From the NCBI RefSeq assembly GCF_014697615.1, contig NZ_JACJSD010000020.1:1-64000 (forward strand): 64,000 bases of DNA. The letters are read 5' to 3'. The translations under genes were made by a program, and so were the position numbers. The first letter of the stretch is position 1, and each line of letters starts with the position of its first letter. Shown here one piece after another: positions 56,737 to 64,000 of the stretch. This DNA comes from Nostoc sp. FACHB-280 (GTDB lineage Bacteria; Cyanobacteriota; Cyanobacteriia; Cyanobacteriales; Nostocaceae). The notes beneath the pieces are model-generated. The model worked only from the letters and a program-made list of their open reading frames with translations, was not told the DNA's origin and did no database searches.

Positions 56737-56829
56737 CTGAGCGTAGTCGAAGTGCGGTCACTGAGCGTAGTCGAAGTGCGGTCACTGAGCGTAGTCGAAG
56801 TGCGGTCACTGAGCGTAGTCGAAGTGCGG
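56737..56829. repeat. 24-bp tandem repeat, four copies
   Basis: ACTGAGCGTAGTCGAAGTGC units with period 24 (the unit continues GGTC) are repeated almost perfectly four times; CACT and AGTG at their ends can form a hairpin within each unit. A related single unit lies at about 58222-58243. Confidence 0.9.
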
Positions 56830-56840
56830 GTTTTGTTTAG

Positions 56841-56955
56841 ATATAGCGGTAGTCAGAGATGTTAGGACAATTTCAAAGCTTGAATGCCAGGAATAGTAAG
56901 ACTTTTGCCTTCTGCCTCCTGCCTTCTGCCCTCTGCCTTCTGCCTCCTGCTATAG
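56841..56955. repeat. Repeat block copy 1 (left of SLH gene)
   Basis: TAGCGGTAGTCAGAGATGTT, then GAATGCCAGGAATAGTAAGA, then CTTTTGCCTTCTGCCTCCTG followed by more CTTCTGC/CTCCTGC heptamers. It is nearly repeated at 58377-58483 on the same strand, after the SLH gene. Confidence 0.85.
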
Positions 56956-57022
56956 CTGCGGCTTCCGTCGCCCAGTCTTCTTGATTTTTGAGTGGGAACT
57001 TTGCAATTTCAGGGAAAATACG

Positions 57023-58114
57023 ATGACCAATTTACCGCCTTCCGACCCCAAGTCATCTGAAAAAACAGCTCTTGGCTTTGATGAATTTATTGCCATTTTA
57101 GTTGCCTTCGGTGCGATCGGGGGGATTCTCTTGTGGTCATTTTCTCGCCGAGATGCTGGCTGGAACTTCAATATAGTGTTGTCGCCAACACCAACTTCCA
57201 CAATCCAAGCGCAACCAACTCCCACAATTACCACTCCAGCTTCCCAGGTGCAGCCAACCACTAATCCTCAACTTGAGGCTGTACCAGTACCTCCCAAAGA
57301 AGTAGTCCCCGAACCCAGCCCAAATTCCCCTCTCATACTGCCACCAGTCGAAGTACTTCCACTGAATACCGCACCAAAGACTGTACCTTTTTCTACATCT
57401 AAAAATCCAGAGTCATCAGTTACCTCATCGCCCTTACCCTTAGTTACCCCGGCTGAACAAAAATCAATTATTCCACCACCCATCGCCTTTAACGATGTAC
57501 CGAGAAATTTTTGGGCAACTAAATTTATTAATGCACTTTCGGCGCGTGGAATTATTAAAGGCTTCCCAGATTACACCTTTAGACCAAATCAGCCTGTGAA
57601 TCGCGCGGAATTTGCAGCCATTCTCCAGAAAGCTTTTGACACGGAACTGAGTAAAAATTCTGTACCTTTTAAAGATGTCTCAGGTAAATATTGGGCAACA
57701 CCAGCAATCGATCGCGCTGTGGGTACAGGTTTTTTAAAGGGGTTTCCCAACAAAACTTTTAAACCCAACCAAAAAATTACCCGTGTACAAGTTTTAGTAG
57801 CACTTGTGAGCGGTTTAAATCTTAAACAACCAGCCAAACCCGCGCAAGTGCTAAGTATTTATCAAGATGCCAAAAAAATTCCTAAATATGCCGTGGCTAA
57901 AGTAGCGACTGCCACAGCTAATGGTTTAGTAATTACCGATGCTAATCCTCAACGCTTGGCACCCAATCAAGTAGCCACTAGGGCAGAAGTAGCAGCAATG
58001 GTGCATCAAGCTTTAGTTAAACTGGGAAGACTAGATAAAATTTCTTCGGAGAATATTGTGCGCTTACCTAAGCAAACTTCACTGTCTGAAAATAAATTAG
58101 CCAACGAACTATAG
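57023..58114 (+). CDS. Membrane-anchored SLH-domain protein
   Basis: 363 aa. The ATG at 57023 (MTNLPPSDPK) has AGGGA before it, and is better than the ORF start 14 codons earlier. A single helix (about 22-40, IAILVAFGAIGGILLWSF) is followed by a Pro/Thr/Ser-rich spacer (about 55-165). Three SLH domains end the protein: FNDVPRNFWATKFINALSARG with GFPDYTFRPNQPVNRAEF, FKDVSGKYWATPAIDRAVGTG, and a third weaker copy with RLAPNQVATRAEVAAMVHQAL. It should bind peptidoglycan-linked polymer. Repeat blocks flank the gene on both sides. Confidence 0.9.
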   Translation: MTNLPPSDPKSSEKTALGFDEFIAILVAFGAIGGILLWSFSRRDAGWNFNIVLSPTPTSTIQAQPTPTITTPASQVQPTTNPQLEAVPVPPKEVVPEPSPNSPLILPPVEVLPLNTAPKTVPFSTSKNPESSVTSSPLPLVTPAEQKSIIPPPIAFNDVPRNFWATKFINALSARGIIKGFPDYTFRPNQPVNRAEFAAILQKAFDTELSKNSVPFKDVSGKYWATPAIDRAVGTGFLKGFPNKTFKPNQKITRVQVLVALVSGLNLKQPAKPAQVLSIYQDAKKIPKYAVAKVATATANGLVITDANPQRLAPNQVATRAEVAAMVHQALVKLGRLDKISSENIVRLPKQTSLSENKLANEL

Positions 58115-58330
58115 CAAAGTGCTGAGTGCTTAGTAATAACTTAGGAAATTGCATGAAAATAAAGTACCAGTAAACCGAGTTTCGACTCCGCTCAACTCTC
58201 GATCTTTGAGGGTTGAGCGAAGCGATGCACTGAGCTTGTCGAAGTGTCGAAACCCGGCTGGTTGGGACACTATTAACCCGCAGATCCCTTAGTATTCTCA
58301 TGAGTTTCAGCCATTAATATAGTCATAGTC

Positions 58331-58365
58331 TAAGAGAGGGTCGTGCAGAACACTACCCTCTCTTA
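58331..58365 (+). terminator. Hairpin, possible terminator after SLH gene
   Basis: TAAGAGAGGGT (58331-58341) is inverted as ACCCTCTCTTA (58355-58365), with TGTGTTTG after it. It is about 215 bp beyond the SLH stop codon. Confidence 0.6.
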
Positions 58366-58376
58366 TGTGTTTGAAA

Positions 58377-58483
58377 TTATAGCGGTAGTCAGAGATGTTA
58401 AGACAAGTTGAAAGCTTAAATGCCAGGAATAGTAAGACTTTTACCTCCTGCCTCCTGCCTTTTGCCTCCTGCCTGCTGCTATA
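58377..58483. repeat. Repeat block copy 2 (right of SLH gene)
   Basis: AGCGGTAGTCAGAGATGTTA then AAATGCCAGGAATAGTAAGA then CTCCTGCCTCCTGCC heptamers. It is the direct copy of the block at 56841-56955, with about ten differences in the first 70 bases. Confidence 0.85.
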
Positions 58484-58933
58484 TTATGCGCCAGGAGCGT
58501 TTTTACCAACAACTTGTGATTTAAGAGTTGTAATTTCGTTAGTTAGCTCTTTTCTGGTTGAAGCTTTGAGTAAATAGCGGTAAATAAACCAAGCAGAGTA
58601 ACCAATCCCAATCAACTCAAAGGTAGGTGCTACTAAAGGAATATCATTCAAAGAATCTAATATTGCCAAAAGTACCTTAACTGCGACAAGTGCTGTCACA
58701 ATTGCGCCAACAACAACTAAGGGTTGCTTATATTTGCTGAACAAGCTACCCAGGTACTCAGGCAGTGATGCTAAAAAGCTAGAAATTTGTTCGCCGTATT
58801 TCACCCATTCCTCTTGAGGTTGAGCAGGAGGCTGGAGTTTAGTAATGGTACCTGTTTGGCTGTTGATATCTGCCACTGCTGCTTCTGTGGATTTTGTTTC
58901 TGCGAATTCTGGTTCTGGCATCTTAATTTCCAT
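58484..58933 (-). CDS. CAAD-domain thylakoid protein (CurT/CURT1-like)
   Basis: 149 aa. After an acidic leader (MEIKMPEPEFAETKSTEAAV) comes an amphipathic part, EQISSFLASLPEYLGSLFSKY, two membrane helices (about 71-90 and 97-118) and a helical tail STRKELTNEITTLKSQVVG. This is the CAAD/CURT1 domain that shapes thylakoid membranes or anchors tRNA synthetases in cyanobacteria. Its stop codon is only 1 bp past the end of repeat block copy 2, so the last codons border that repeat. Function as a membrane-curvature protein is by homology. Confidence 0.9.
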   Translation of the reverse strand: MEIKMPEPEFAETKSTEAAVADINSQTGTITKLQPPAQPQEEWVKYGEQISSFLASLPEYLGSLFSKYKQPLVVVGAIVTALVAVKVLLAILDSLNDIPLVAPTFELIGIGYSAWFIYRYLLKASTRKELTNEITTLKSQVVGKNAPGA

Positions 58934-59673
58934 AAATTTGACAGTTGGGTTTTTTTATCTGGACAATGACAACCAAAAGGCTGTGATTAGACAAGGCACA
59001 AGTTGATCAGACTTGGATAGGTAACACATTGTATTCCCTATAACCATAAATGCCTCTAACCTCTACTGCATCAACTCCAAGGTAGACAGTCACTAGAAGG
59101 ACAGAAGCCAAAAATGGTAGGCTGTGTTACTACATTTATCTGAGTTTTGTGTTTGTCAATCAACGGCAACCTTCAGGATGAGATTATCCCATGCCGTATC
59201 AGTTGCTGATAATCGTACTCATGCAAGTACAATTCATGCAAAAATCAGATCACCTCTCATTTATACAAGGTTAATCGCCGATTTTAACTGAATATTAAAG
59301 CTATCTTCAGCCAGATTCGTCAATGAATCCATTGGTCATTGATATGAATACTTAATAAAAGTTCTTCTGTATTCACCGAATAGGCGGAGGGGAAGGGTGC
59401 AGGGAGCAGGGGGAGCAAGGCCTTTCCTTAAAGCTTGGATATGTACGAAGCCCCACCCTAGAAGGGCGCTCATCTGGGACTGGGACATTTATAAATCAGG
59501 GCTGACATCCACAAGTTTTCTGATGAGAATGGGTGTAAGGGTGTAGGGGTACAGGGGTGTATGTCTTCAAAACCCTTACACCGTCTGGCTAACGCTGACG
59601 GCGAAGCCCCATACCCTTTTACCCCTACACCCAATTTCTACAACTGTGGGAAACGAGTCTACTTAAGTTCCAT
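58934..59673. other. Long intergenic region, one repeat element
   Basis: 740 bp between two minus-strand genes. Most should be the CAAD promoter and the end of the pentapeptide-gene transcript. It contains the GTGTAAGGGTGTAGGGGTAC / CTTTTACCCCTACACCCAA element (59530-59638, related to the other GACTTA elements), plus a short GGGTGCAGGGAGCAGGGGG run. No tRNA, known RNA or protein gene seen. Confidence 0.5.
59526..59640. repeat. Inverted-repeat element (GGGTGTAAGGGTGTAGGGGT type)
   Basis: GGGTGTAAGGGTGTAGGGGT (from about 59530) is loosely inverted by ACCCTTTTACCCCTACACCC (to about 59632), enclosing AAAACCCTTACACCG and GGCTAACGCTGACGGCGAAG. Shares the inside of the elements at 4548 and 49754, but not clear outer GACTTACGCA ends. 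Confidence 0.55.
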
Positions 59674-60135
59674 TTAGTCCCAGTCTGGCATTTGTGCGCC
59701 TTCTTCACCACCAACACCGATGCCTGTGTTGAAAATATCTGCATCGGTGATATTCAGATTGTCCATTGATGCGCCGTAGACGTTGGAGTCATGAATTTGA
59801 GCGCGGGTAAAATTCACGCCGTCAAGATTAGCTTTTTTAAAGTTAACGTTGGTGACAAAAGTTGAAGATAGGTTAGCTCCTTTCAAATTTGCGTTGGTGA
59901 GGTCTGCACCTTCGAGGTTTGCGCCTACAAGGTTAGCTTTAGAAAGGTTAGCACCACGTAAATCTGCACCAATTAAATGAGCGCCACTGAGGTTAACTCC
60001 TGCTAGATTGCACCGCTGACATTCCCCAGTAGATAAAAGCCTTTGTAAATCTTGCGAATTCCCTGCTTTCACAGAGGTGGCAAAAATGAGGGGAGTTGTT
60101 GCTAAGGCTATAGCGGCAAATAGCTTGAATTTCAT
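59674..60135 (-). CDS. Secreted pentapeptide-repeat protein
   Basis: 153 aa. The ATG at 60135 (GGGGAAAG ahead) begins a signal peptide, MKFKLFAAIALATTPLIFATSVKA; the ORF is open 15 codons further up but without need. Residues about 38-125 are A(N/D)LXX repeats (LSGAHLIGADLRGANLSKAN...) that fold into a right-handed beta-helix. Ends with a divergent acidic tail VGGEEGAQMPDWD. The N-terminal part has CQRC, a possible disulfide pair. Molecular role unknown. Confidence 0.9.
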   Translation of the reverse strand: MKFKLFAAIALATTPLIFATSVKAGNSQDLQRLLSTGECQRCNLAGVNLSGAHLIGADLRGANLSKANLVGANLEGADLTNANLKGANLSSTFVTNVNFKKANLDGVNFTRAQIHDSNVYGASMDNLNITDADIFNTGIGVGGEEGAQMPDWD

Positions 60136-60446
60136 AATCTTTCCCCTTTGTATTAAAGTTGTAACCGTTCTTTTCCTCACGATTCTATTATCTCACTAAA
60201 TTTGTGGACAATGTTGATTTAACTCACAAAATCAAGGTGATGTTTAATAGTTTGTTCAACCGTACAACGATAGTATTGATAAGGGTTTTAGGCTGGCGAT
60301 CGCTCACAAAACATACCTGAAATTACCAATCTTTATCTTGTTAAATCTTTTTAAGAAATACAAGCATTTATTTTGATTTGTCATTGGTTGTTAACCGGAA
60401 TTTTTCTATTATGAATTGGCACTCAGTAATTCTACTTTTTAGTATA
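60136..60446. other. Intergenic region, nothing recognised
   Basis: 311 bp between the pentapeptide gene start and the alpha/beta hydrolase stop, both minus strand. It should have the pentapeptide promoter. One HIP1 site near 60297; no RNA or repeat seen. Confidence 0.45.
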
Positions 60447-61310
60447 TTAAAGTACCGTAAATTCACGCATGTATCGATTCACTAACTGCGGTTGTTCTTG
60501 CTGTACCCAATGCCCACAATGAGGAATATACTGAATTTGCAAGTTGCTGACATAGGCATCAGTTCCATAGGTAAGCTCTTTGCCAAGGGCAGTATCATCT
60601 TCACCCCAAATCATCAGTGTAGGAATATTTAAAATTCCCCAATTTTTGTTGGGTAAAAAGTGAGAAAATACATTGCGATAGTAGTTGAGCATTGCTGTTA
60701 AAGCGCCAGGTTTAGCTGCCGCATTTTTATAAGCTGCTAGGTCAGAGGCAGTAAAAGCATTTTTATTAACTGCTGTGCCTTGAATAATCTGAGCAATTGA
60801 TTGATAGTCAAAAGCTTGCAGGAGAAATTCTGGCATGATTGGCAGTTGAAATAAGAACATATACCAGCTACGTATTAACTGTTGGGGAGTTGATAATCCC
60901 TGAGAAAATTTGGCAGGGTGTGGTAAGTTAAGTATGATTAATTTCTCTAACATTTCTGGGTGAGCATAAGCAAAACACCAAGCGATCGCACCACCCCAAT
61001 CATGCCCAACTAAAACGCATTTTTCGTGACCTAAACCTTTAATTACACCCGCAACATCTTTGATAAATTCATCCATAATATAAGCTGATTGAGCTTCGGG
61101 TTTTTCACTATCGTTATAGCCACGCAAATCTAAAGCAACTACTTGAAAGTTTTCCGCAAATTCTGGTATTTGATGCCGCCAAGAATACCAAAATTCGGGA
61201 AACCCATGTAGCATCAACATTAAAGGGCCTGTTCCTTGGGTAACATAGTGTAATTTCACACCATTGGTAGTTATATATTTATGTTCCCAAGCGTTTTTGA
61301 TTTCAGACAT
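60447..61310 (-). CDS. Alpha/beta hydrolase, epoxide hydrolase-like
   Basis: 287 aa. HGFPEFWYSWRHQI gives the HGxP oxyanion motif; the nucleophile elbow is VGHDWGGAIAW, with Asp as nucleophile as in epoxide hydrolases and haloalkane dehalogenases; then GEDDTALG with the acid, and HCGHWVQQEQP with the His. A cap of about 80 residues lies between. The natural substrate is unknown. Start ATG at 61310, single gene; divergent to the GH10-like gene. Confidence 0.9.
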   Translation of the reverse strand: MSEIKNAWEHKYITTNGVKLHYVTQGTGPLMLMLHGFPEFWYSWRHQIPEFAENFQVVALDLRGYNDSEKPEAQSAYIMDEFIKDVAGVIKGLGHEKCVLVGHDWGGAIAWCFAYAHPEMLEKLIILNLPHPAKFSQGLSTPQQLIRSWYMFLFQLPIMPEFLLQAFDYQSIAQIIQGTAVNKNAFTASDLAAYKNAAAKPGALTAMLNYYRNVFSHFLPNKNWGILNIPTLMIWGEDDTALGKELTYGTDAYVSNLQIQYIPHCGHWVQQEQPQLVNRYMREFTVL

Positions 61311-61465
61311 TTGTTGTATTTTTTAAAAAAGTAATCTAACTATTGTGGAATTATGTATCAGATTACTATCCCTAACATCTGTTAAAGGGCAGTTTTTGAG
61401 GTGGTAGTAATGTCAGAAAATGCTAATAAAAGTCTGAGGTGTGAAATTTATAGTTCAGACTCCTC

Positions 61466-62623
61466 ATGAAACCTATGAACCGAAAAGAAATTCGCGGTGT
61501 CTGGTTGACAACTACCGATAGTAAAGTTTTCCGGTCACAACAACGCATTGCAGCAGCGATGGACTTGTTAGCGGAGACAGGATTTAATGTTGTGTTCCCT
61601 GTGGTTTGGAATAAGGGTGTGACTATGTACCCCAGCCAAACTATGCAGCAGACTTTTGGAGTGGAAATTGACCCGATGTCGGTTGGTCGTGACCCGTTAG
61701 CGGAGGTAATAGCCGAGGCGCGACGAGTGGGGTTAAAAGTTATCCCTTGGTTTGAATATGGGTTTGCGAGTTCTTACAACTTGAATGGTGGAATGCTGTT
61801 ACAGCAAAAGCCAGAATGGTCGGCGCGTGACAGTCAAGGTAATTTGTTGCAGAAAAATGGCTTTGAGTGGATGAATGCTTTTCATCCCCAGGTGCAAGAT
61901 TTTTTGTTGAATTTGGTTTTGGAAGTGGTGAAAAATTATGATGTGGATGGGATTCAAGGAGACGATCGCTTTCCGGCTTTACCATCAGAAGGAGGGTATG
62001 ATCCTTTAACAGTTGCGCGTTATCAGCAGCAATTTGGCCGCCGTCCACCCAATAATCACCAAGATAGACAATGGTTACAGTGGCGTGCTGATATTTTGAC
62101 TGATTTTTTGGCACGTTTATATGGCGAAGTCAAAAGAATTAATCCTAACTTGTTGGTGTCGATGTCACCTAATATTTATGATTGGGGATTGCGGGAATAT
62201 CTGCAAGACTCAGCCACATGGTTGAAGTTGGGCATAGTGGATATGATTCACCCTCAGATATATCGCCGCGATTTTAATAGTTATAAAGCGATCGCCAATC
62301 AACTAGCAAGTTGTCAGTTTAGCGATGCAACTCTCCCCAAGTTAGCACCGGGGATGTTGATCAAGTTGGGGACTTATTCTATCAGCCCAGAATATCTTGT
62401 GCAGGCGATCGCTTACAACCGCCGACTCGGAATTTCTGGGGAAGTCTGCTTTTTTTACGAAGGTTTGCGCGAAAATAACAATGCTCTTGCTCAAGTTTTG
62501 CGAAATGGCCCCTACTCTCAACCTGCGGCGTTTCCAACTCTGGCTGATTTACAACAACCCAGCAACAGCAATTCTTTGTCATTCTGGCAGAGAATCAAGA
62601 GATTCTTAAAAAATCTTTTTTAA
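61466..62623 (+). CDS. Family 10-like glycosyl hydrolase (GHL10)
   Basis: 385 aa. It starts MKPMNRKEIRGVWLTTTDSK; EIRGVWLT is the hallmark of the GHL10/DUF187 family. TIM-barrel landmarks: FNVVFPVVWNKGVTMYPS, VIPWFEYGF, DGIQGDDRF with likely catalytic Asp, LLVSMSPNIYDWG and IDMIHPQIYRRDF (read as VDMIHPQIYRRDF). No signal peptide is present, so it is perhaps cytosolic. Possible substrates are peptidoglycan or surface glycans (inference). It is followed by the DUF2358 gene after 12 bp, so likely co-transcribed. Confidence 0.9.
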   Translation: MKPMNRKEIRGVWLTTTDSKVFRSQQRIAAAMDLLAETGFNVVFPVVWNKGVTMYPSQTMQQTFGVEIDPMSVGRDPLAEVIAEARRVGLKVIPWFEYGFASSYNLNGGMLLQQKPEWSARDSQGNLLQKNGFEWMNAFHPQVQDFLLNLVLEVVKNYDVDGIQGDDRFPALPSEGGYDPLTVARYQQQFGRRPPNNHQDRQWLQWRADILTDFLARLYGEVKRINPNLLVSMSPNIYDWGLREYLQDSATWLKLGIVDMIHPQIYRRDFNSYKAIANQLASCQFSDATLPKLAPGMLIKLGTYSISPEYLVQAIAYNRRLGISGEVCFFYEGLRENNNALAQVLRNGPYSQPAAFPTLADLQQPSNSNSLSFWQRIKRFLKNLF

Positions 62624-62635
62624 AGGATAAAGCGC

Positions 62636-63055
62636 GTGGCAGATAAATTACAGATAGAACAGGTAATTCAAACTCTCAAACAAGATTTACCCACACTTTT
62701 TGAGCAAGATATTACCTATAATATTTATACACAGGATATTTCTTTTAAAGACCCAGTAAATAAATTTAAATATAAATTCAACTATCGAATTATTTTTTGG
62801 ACATTGCGATTTCACGCCCAATTATTTTTTACTCAAATTGCCTTTGATTTACATGAGGTGTATCAATCAGCAGAAGACACAATTTTAGCGAAATGGACAG
62901 TACGTGGGGTTTTGCGTGTGCCTTGGCAAGCTAAGATATTTTTTAATGGTTATTCAACTTACAAATTCAATTCAGAGCATTTAATCTATGAACATATTGA
63001 TACTTGGGATAGAAAGCCAGGAGAGATTTTAAAGCAATTTATTCAAAAAGGGTAA
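62636..63055 (+). CDS. DUF2358-family protein
   Basis: 139 aa, starting with GTG at 62636 and AAAGGAT ahead. It has the SnoaL/NTF2-like form of DUF2358: LPTLFEQDITYNIYTQDISFKDP, FHAQLFFTQIAFDLHEVYQ, LAKWTVRGVLRVPW and YEHIDTWDRKPGE. Such proteins are common in cyanobacteria and chloroplasts without a known reaction. 11 bp before the next gene, so they are likely one operon. Confidence 0.87.
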   Translation: MADKLQIEQVIQTLKQDLPTLFEQDITYNIYTQDISFKDPVNKFKYKFNYRIIFWTLRFHAQLFFTQIAFDLHEVYQSAEDTILAKWTVRGVLRVPWQAKIFFNGYSTYKFNSEHLIYEHIDTWDRKPGEILKQFIQKG

Positions 63056-63066
63056 ATTTAAACATA

Positions 63067-63978
63067 ATGGAAAGAAAAGTATGGTCTGGTCTGAATATAG
63101 TCAGATTTCAGCATCCATTTGATCAAAAAGCTTTGGCAGCTTTAAATAAAATGCCTGGTTTACCTTTAGTGTTGAAGAAGGTAAATGAATATGGCATTGA
63201 CCGTTTACTGAGAATGCAAATTATCGGTGGAGAATTTCGGGTGACACCGCAAAATTTTCCCAAATTATCTGATGCGTTTATAGAAAGCTGTCAAATTCTT
63301 GATTTGACTCCTCAGCCAGAACTTTATTTATTTCGGGGGACGGGACATATTCAAACTAATGCCGTTGGTGTAGAAAAGCCAATGGTAAGTGCGAATTTGG
63401 AAGCAATGGAATGGTATACACACGCTGAATTACTATTTGCGTTTGGATGTGAAATTGCACGCATCAAGGGTAAATACATTGCTTATCAACAAATGGCAAA
63501 TGTGATGCCATTGTTAAAAAATATTGTTAACAGTACAACTTTTGGTTTGGGAAGTTTAGCAACTGGGGGGATAGAAGTCGCTTTATGTAATTGGATTTTG
63601 ATGTCAAAATTTACATGCGATCGCGCGGGTTTATTGGCATGTCAAGATATTAATATCGCCATCACCGCACTCATGAAGTTGGCTGGTTTACCATCGGAAT
63701 ATATAAGTGCCGATACCATTGCTGAGTTCCAAGCACAAGCACGGGAATTTTCGCTTATTAGTCTGGATAATTTGGATCAAGTCACTAAAATATTCAGCTT
63801 TATGGAGTACAAATTTCCCTGGTCTGTGATGCGAGCTTCCGAATTGTTAAAATGGGTTGATTCGGGAGAATATGAAAAGTTACTACAATCAGAAAATGTA
63901 AACCAACCAGCCGATTCAGAAGACAATACAGATACAGAGAAAGATGCCGAAGATTGGCAGTTTATGTCTTCTTGGTAA
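63067..63978 (+). CDS. M48-peptidase homologue with lost zinc site
   Basis: 303 aa. It resembles the cyanobacterial M48 peptidase family in its landmarks: LFRGTGHIQTNAVGVEKPM, then the helix GCEIARIKGKYIAYQQMA (about 127-144) and MSKFTCDRAGLLACQD. In active homologues the first helix is HELGHI and the second contains a Glu ligand; here the family positions read Cys128-Glu-Ile-Ala-Arg132 and Lys instead. Zinc cannot be bound in the standard way, so it is probably a pseudoprotease. The tail is acidic (PADSEDNTDTEKDAED). It lies 11 bp after DUF2358 gene. Complete. Confidence 0.8.
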   Translation: MERKVWSGLNIVRFQHPFDQKALAALNKMPGLPLVLKKVNEYGIDRLLRMQIIGGEFRVTPQNFPKLSDAFIESCQILDLTPQPELYLFRGTGHIQTNAVGVEKPMVSANLEAMEWYTHAELLFAFGCEIARIKGKYIAYQQMANVMPLLKNIVNSTTFGLGSLATGGIEVALCNWILMSKFTCDRAGLLACQDINIAITALMKLAGLPSEYISADTIAEFQAQAREFSLISLDNLDQVTKIFSFMEYKFPWSVMRASELLKWVDSGEYEKLLQSENVNQPADSEDNTDTEKDAEDWQFMSSW

Positions 63979-64000
63979 ATGATTGTTTATCTAAAATAAC

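Larger units (their letters stand above)
56665..57022. other. Intergenic region with three repeat types
   Basis: 358 bp between hom and the SLH-domain gene: the 24-bp tandem repeat (56737-56829), then the copy-1 repeat block (56841-56955), with a short AT-rich stretch before the SLH start. No real gene. Confidence 0.65.
58115..58483. other. Intergenic region with palindromes and repeat block copy 2
   Basis: 369 bp between convergent genes. It has CGAGTTTCGACTCCGCTCAAC with related inverted parts (58170-58260), a possible terminator at 58331-58365 and the second copy of the repeat block (58377-58483). No gene. Confidence 0.65.

Noticed and set aside
56564-56809. Open frame on the minus strand with an eight-residue repeat
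   Set aside because: It is produced by the 24-bp tandem DNA repeat and overlaps the 3' end of hom; no ribosome site and no family.
59380-59470. tRNA-like or small RNA gene in the long spacer
   Set aside because: Some GC-rich hairpin-like runs are present, but no T-loop consensus or cloverleaf can be formed.

Overview
The window looks like chromosomal DNA of a filamentous, probably heterocyst-forming cyanobacterium of the Nostoc/Anabaena/Calothrix type. Evidence seen in the sequence: the HIP1 octamer GCGATCGC recurs throughout; there are cyanobacterial housekeeping genes (prk with the redox cysteine pair, petH with a phycobilisome-linker domain, a CAAD-domain thylakoid protein, DUF760, DUF2358, DUF4079, scpB, ispD, hom); many sensor kinases with PAS or GAF domains; and abundant short tandem heptamer/nonamer repeats between genes. 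The genus is an inference; no species is claimed.

Layout. 1-180: the 5S rRNA end of an rRNA operon and its terminator. 0.2-10 kb: cytochrome P450, CPA antiporter, saccharopine-dehydrogenase-like reductase, a Nif11-type RiPP precursor peptide, CDF cation exporter, OFA-type MFS carrier, and an ABM-domain protein plus Old Yellow Enzyme pair. 10.4-16.2 kb: a NarL-type regulator with its GAF sensor kinase, then a HAMP kinase overlapping a DUF4079 membrane protein. 16.3-23.4 kb: envelope polysaccharide and glycan genes (DM13 protein, cellulose-synthase-like GT2, PIG-V-like mannosyltransferase, GT39-like membrane protein, GNAT acyltransferase). 23.9-25.6 kb: radC and a TMEM165/Mnx-type manganese transporter behind a yybP-ykoY manganese riboswitch. 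26.3-30.2 kb: a giant Ser/Thr kinase-ATPase. 30.3-35.7 kb: a lone sugar ABC permease, DUF1003, CadD-like transporter, a secreted protein, and a FecCD/FecE-type iron importer lacking its binding protein. 36-41.3 kb: small-molecule redox and hydrolase genes ending in two FMN-dependent monooxygenases of the SsuD and NtaA types. 41.6-47.8 kb: a receiver protein, a PAS hybrid kinase, a GAF kinase and the remnant of a Ser/Thr kinase gene. 48-64 kb: HtrA protease, DUF760, scpB, ispD, prk, petH, hom, SLH protein, CAAD protein, pentapeptide protein, alpha/beta hydrolase, GH10-like hydrolase, DUF2358 protein and an apparently dead M48 peptidase homologue.

The genes do not form one pathway; most are single or two-gene units ending in clear hairpin terminators. 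Functional groupings that the layout supports are manganese homeostasis (riboswitch plus transporter), carbon fixation and photosynthetic electron transfer (prk, petH), two-component signalling (two clusters), organosulfur use (ssuD plus ntaA-like) and cell-surface glycans.

No clearly new multigene system was found. The strongest leads are the readable three-hairpin expression platform of the manganese riboswitch, an orphan Nif11 precursor peptide with no maturation enzyme nearby, several proteins whose key residues are lost (M48 zinc ligands, OYE substrate-binding Asn/His, PilZ Arg/Asp), a Ser/Thr-kinase gene remnant recognisable in two pieces, and repeat families that intrude into gene ends.
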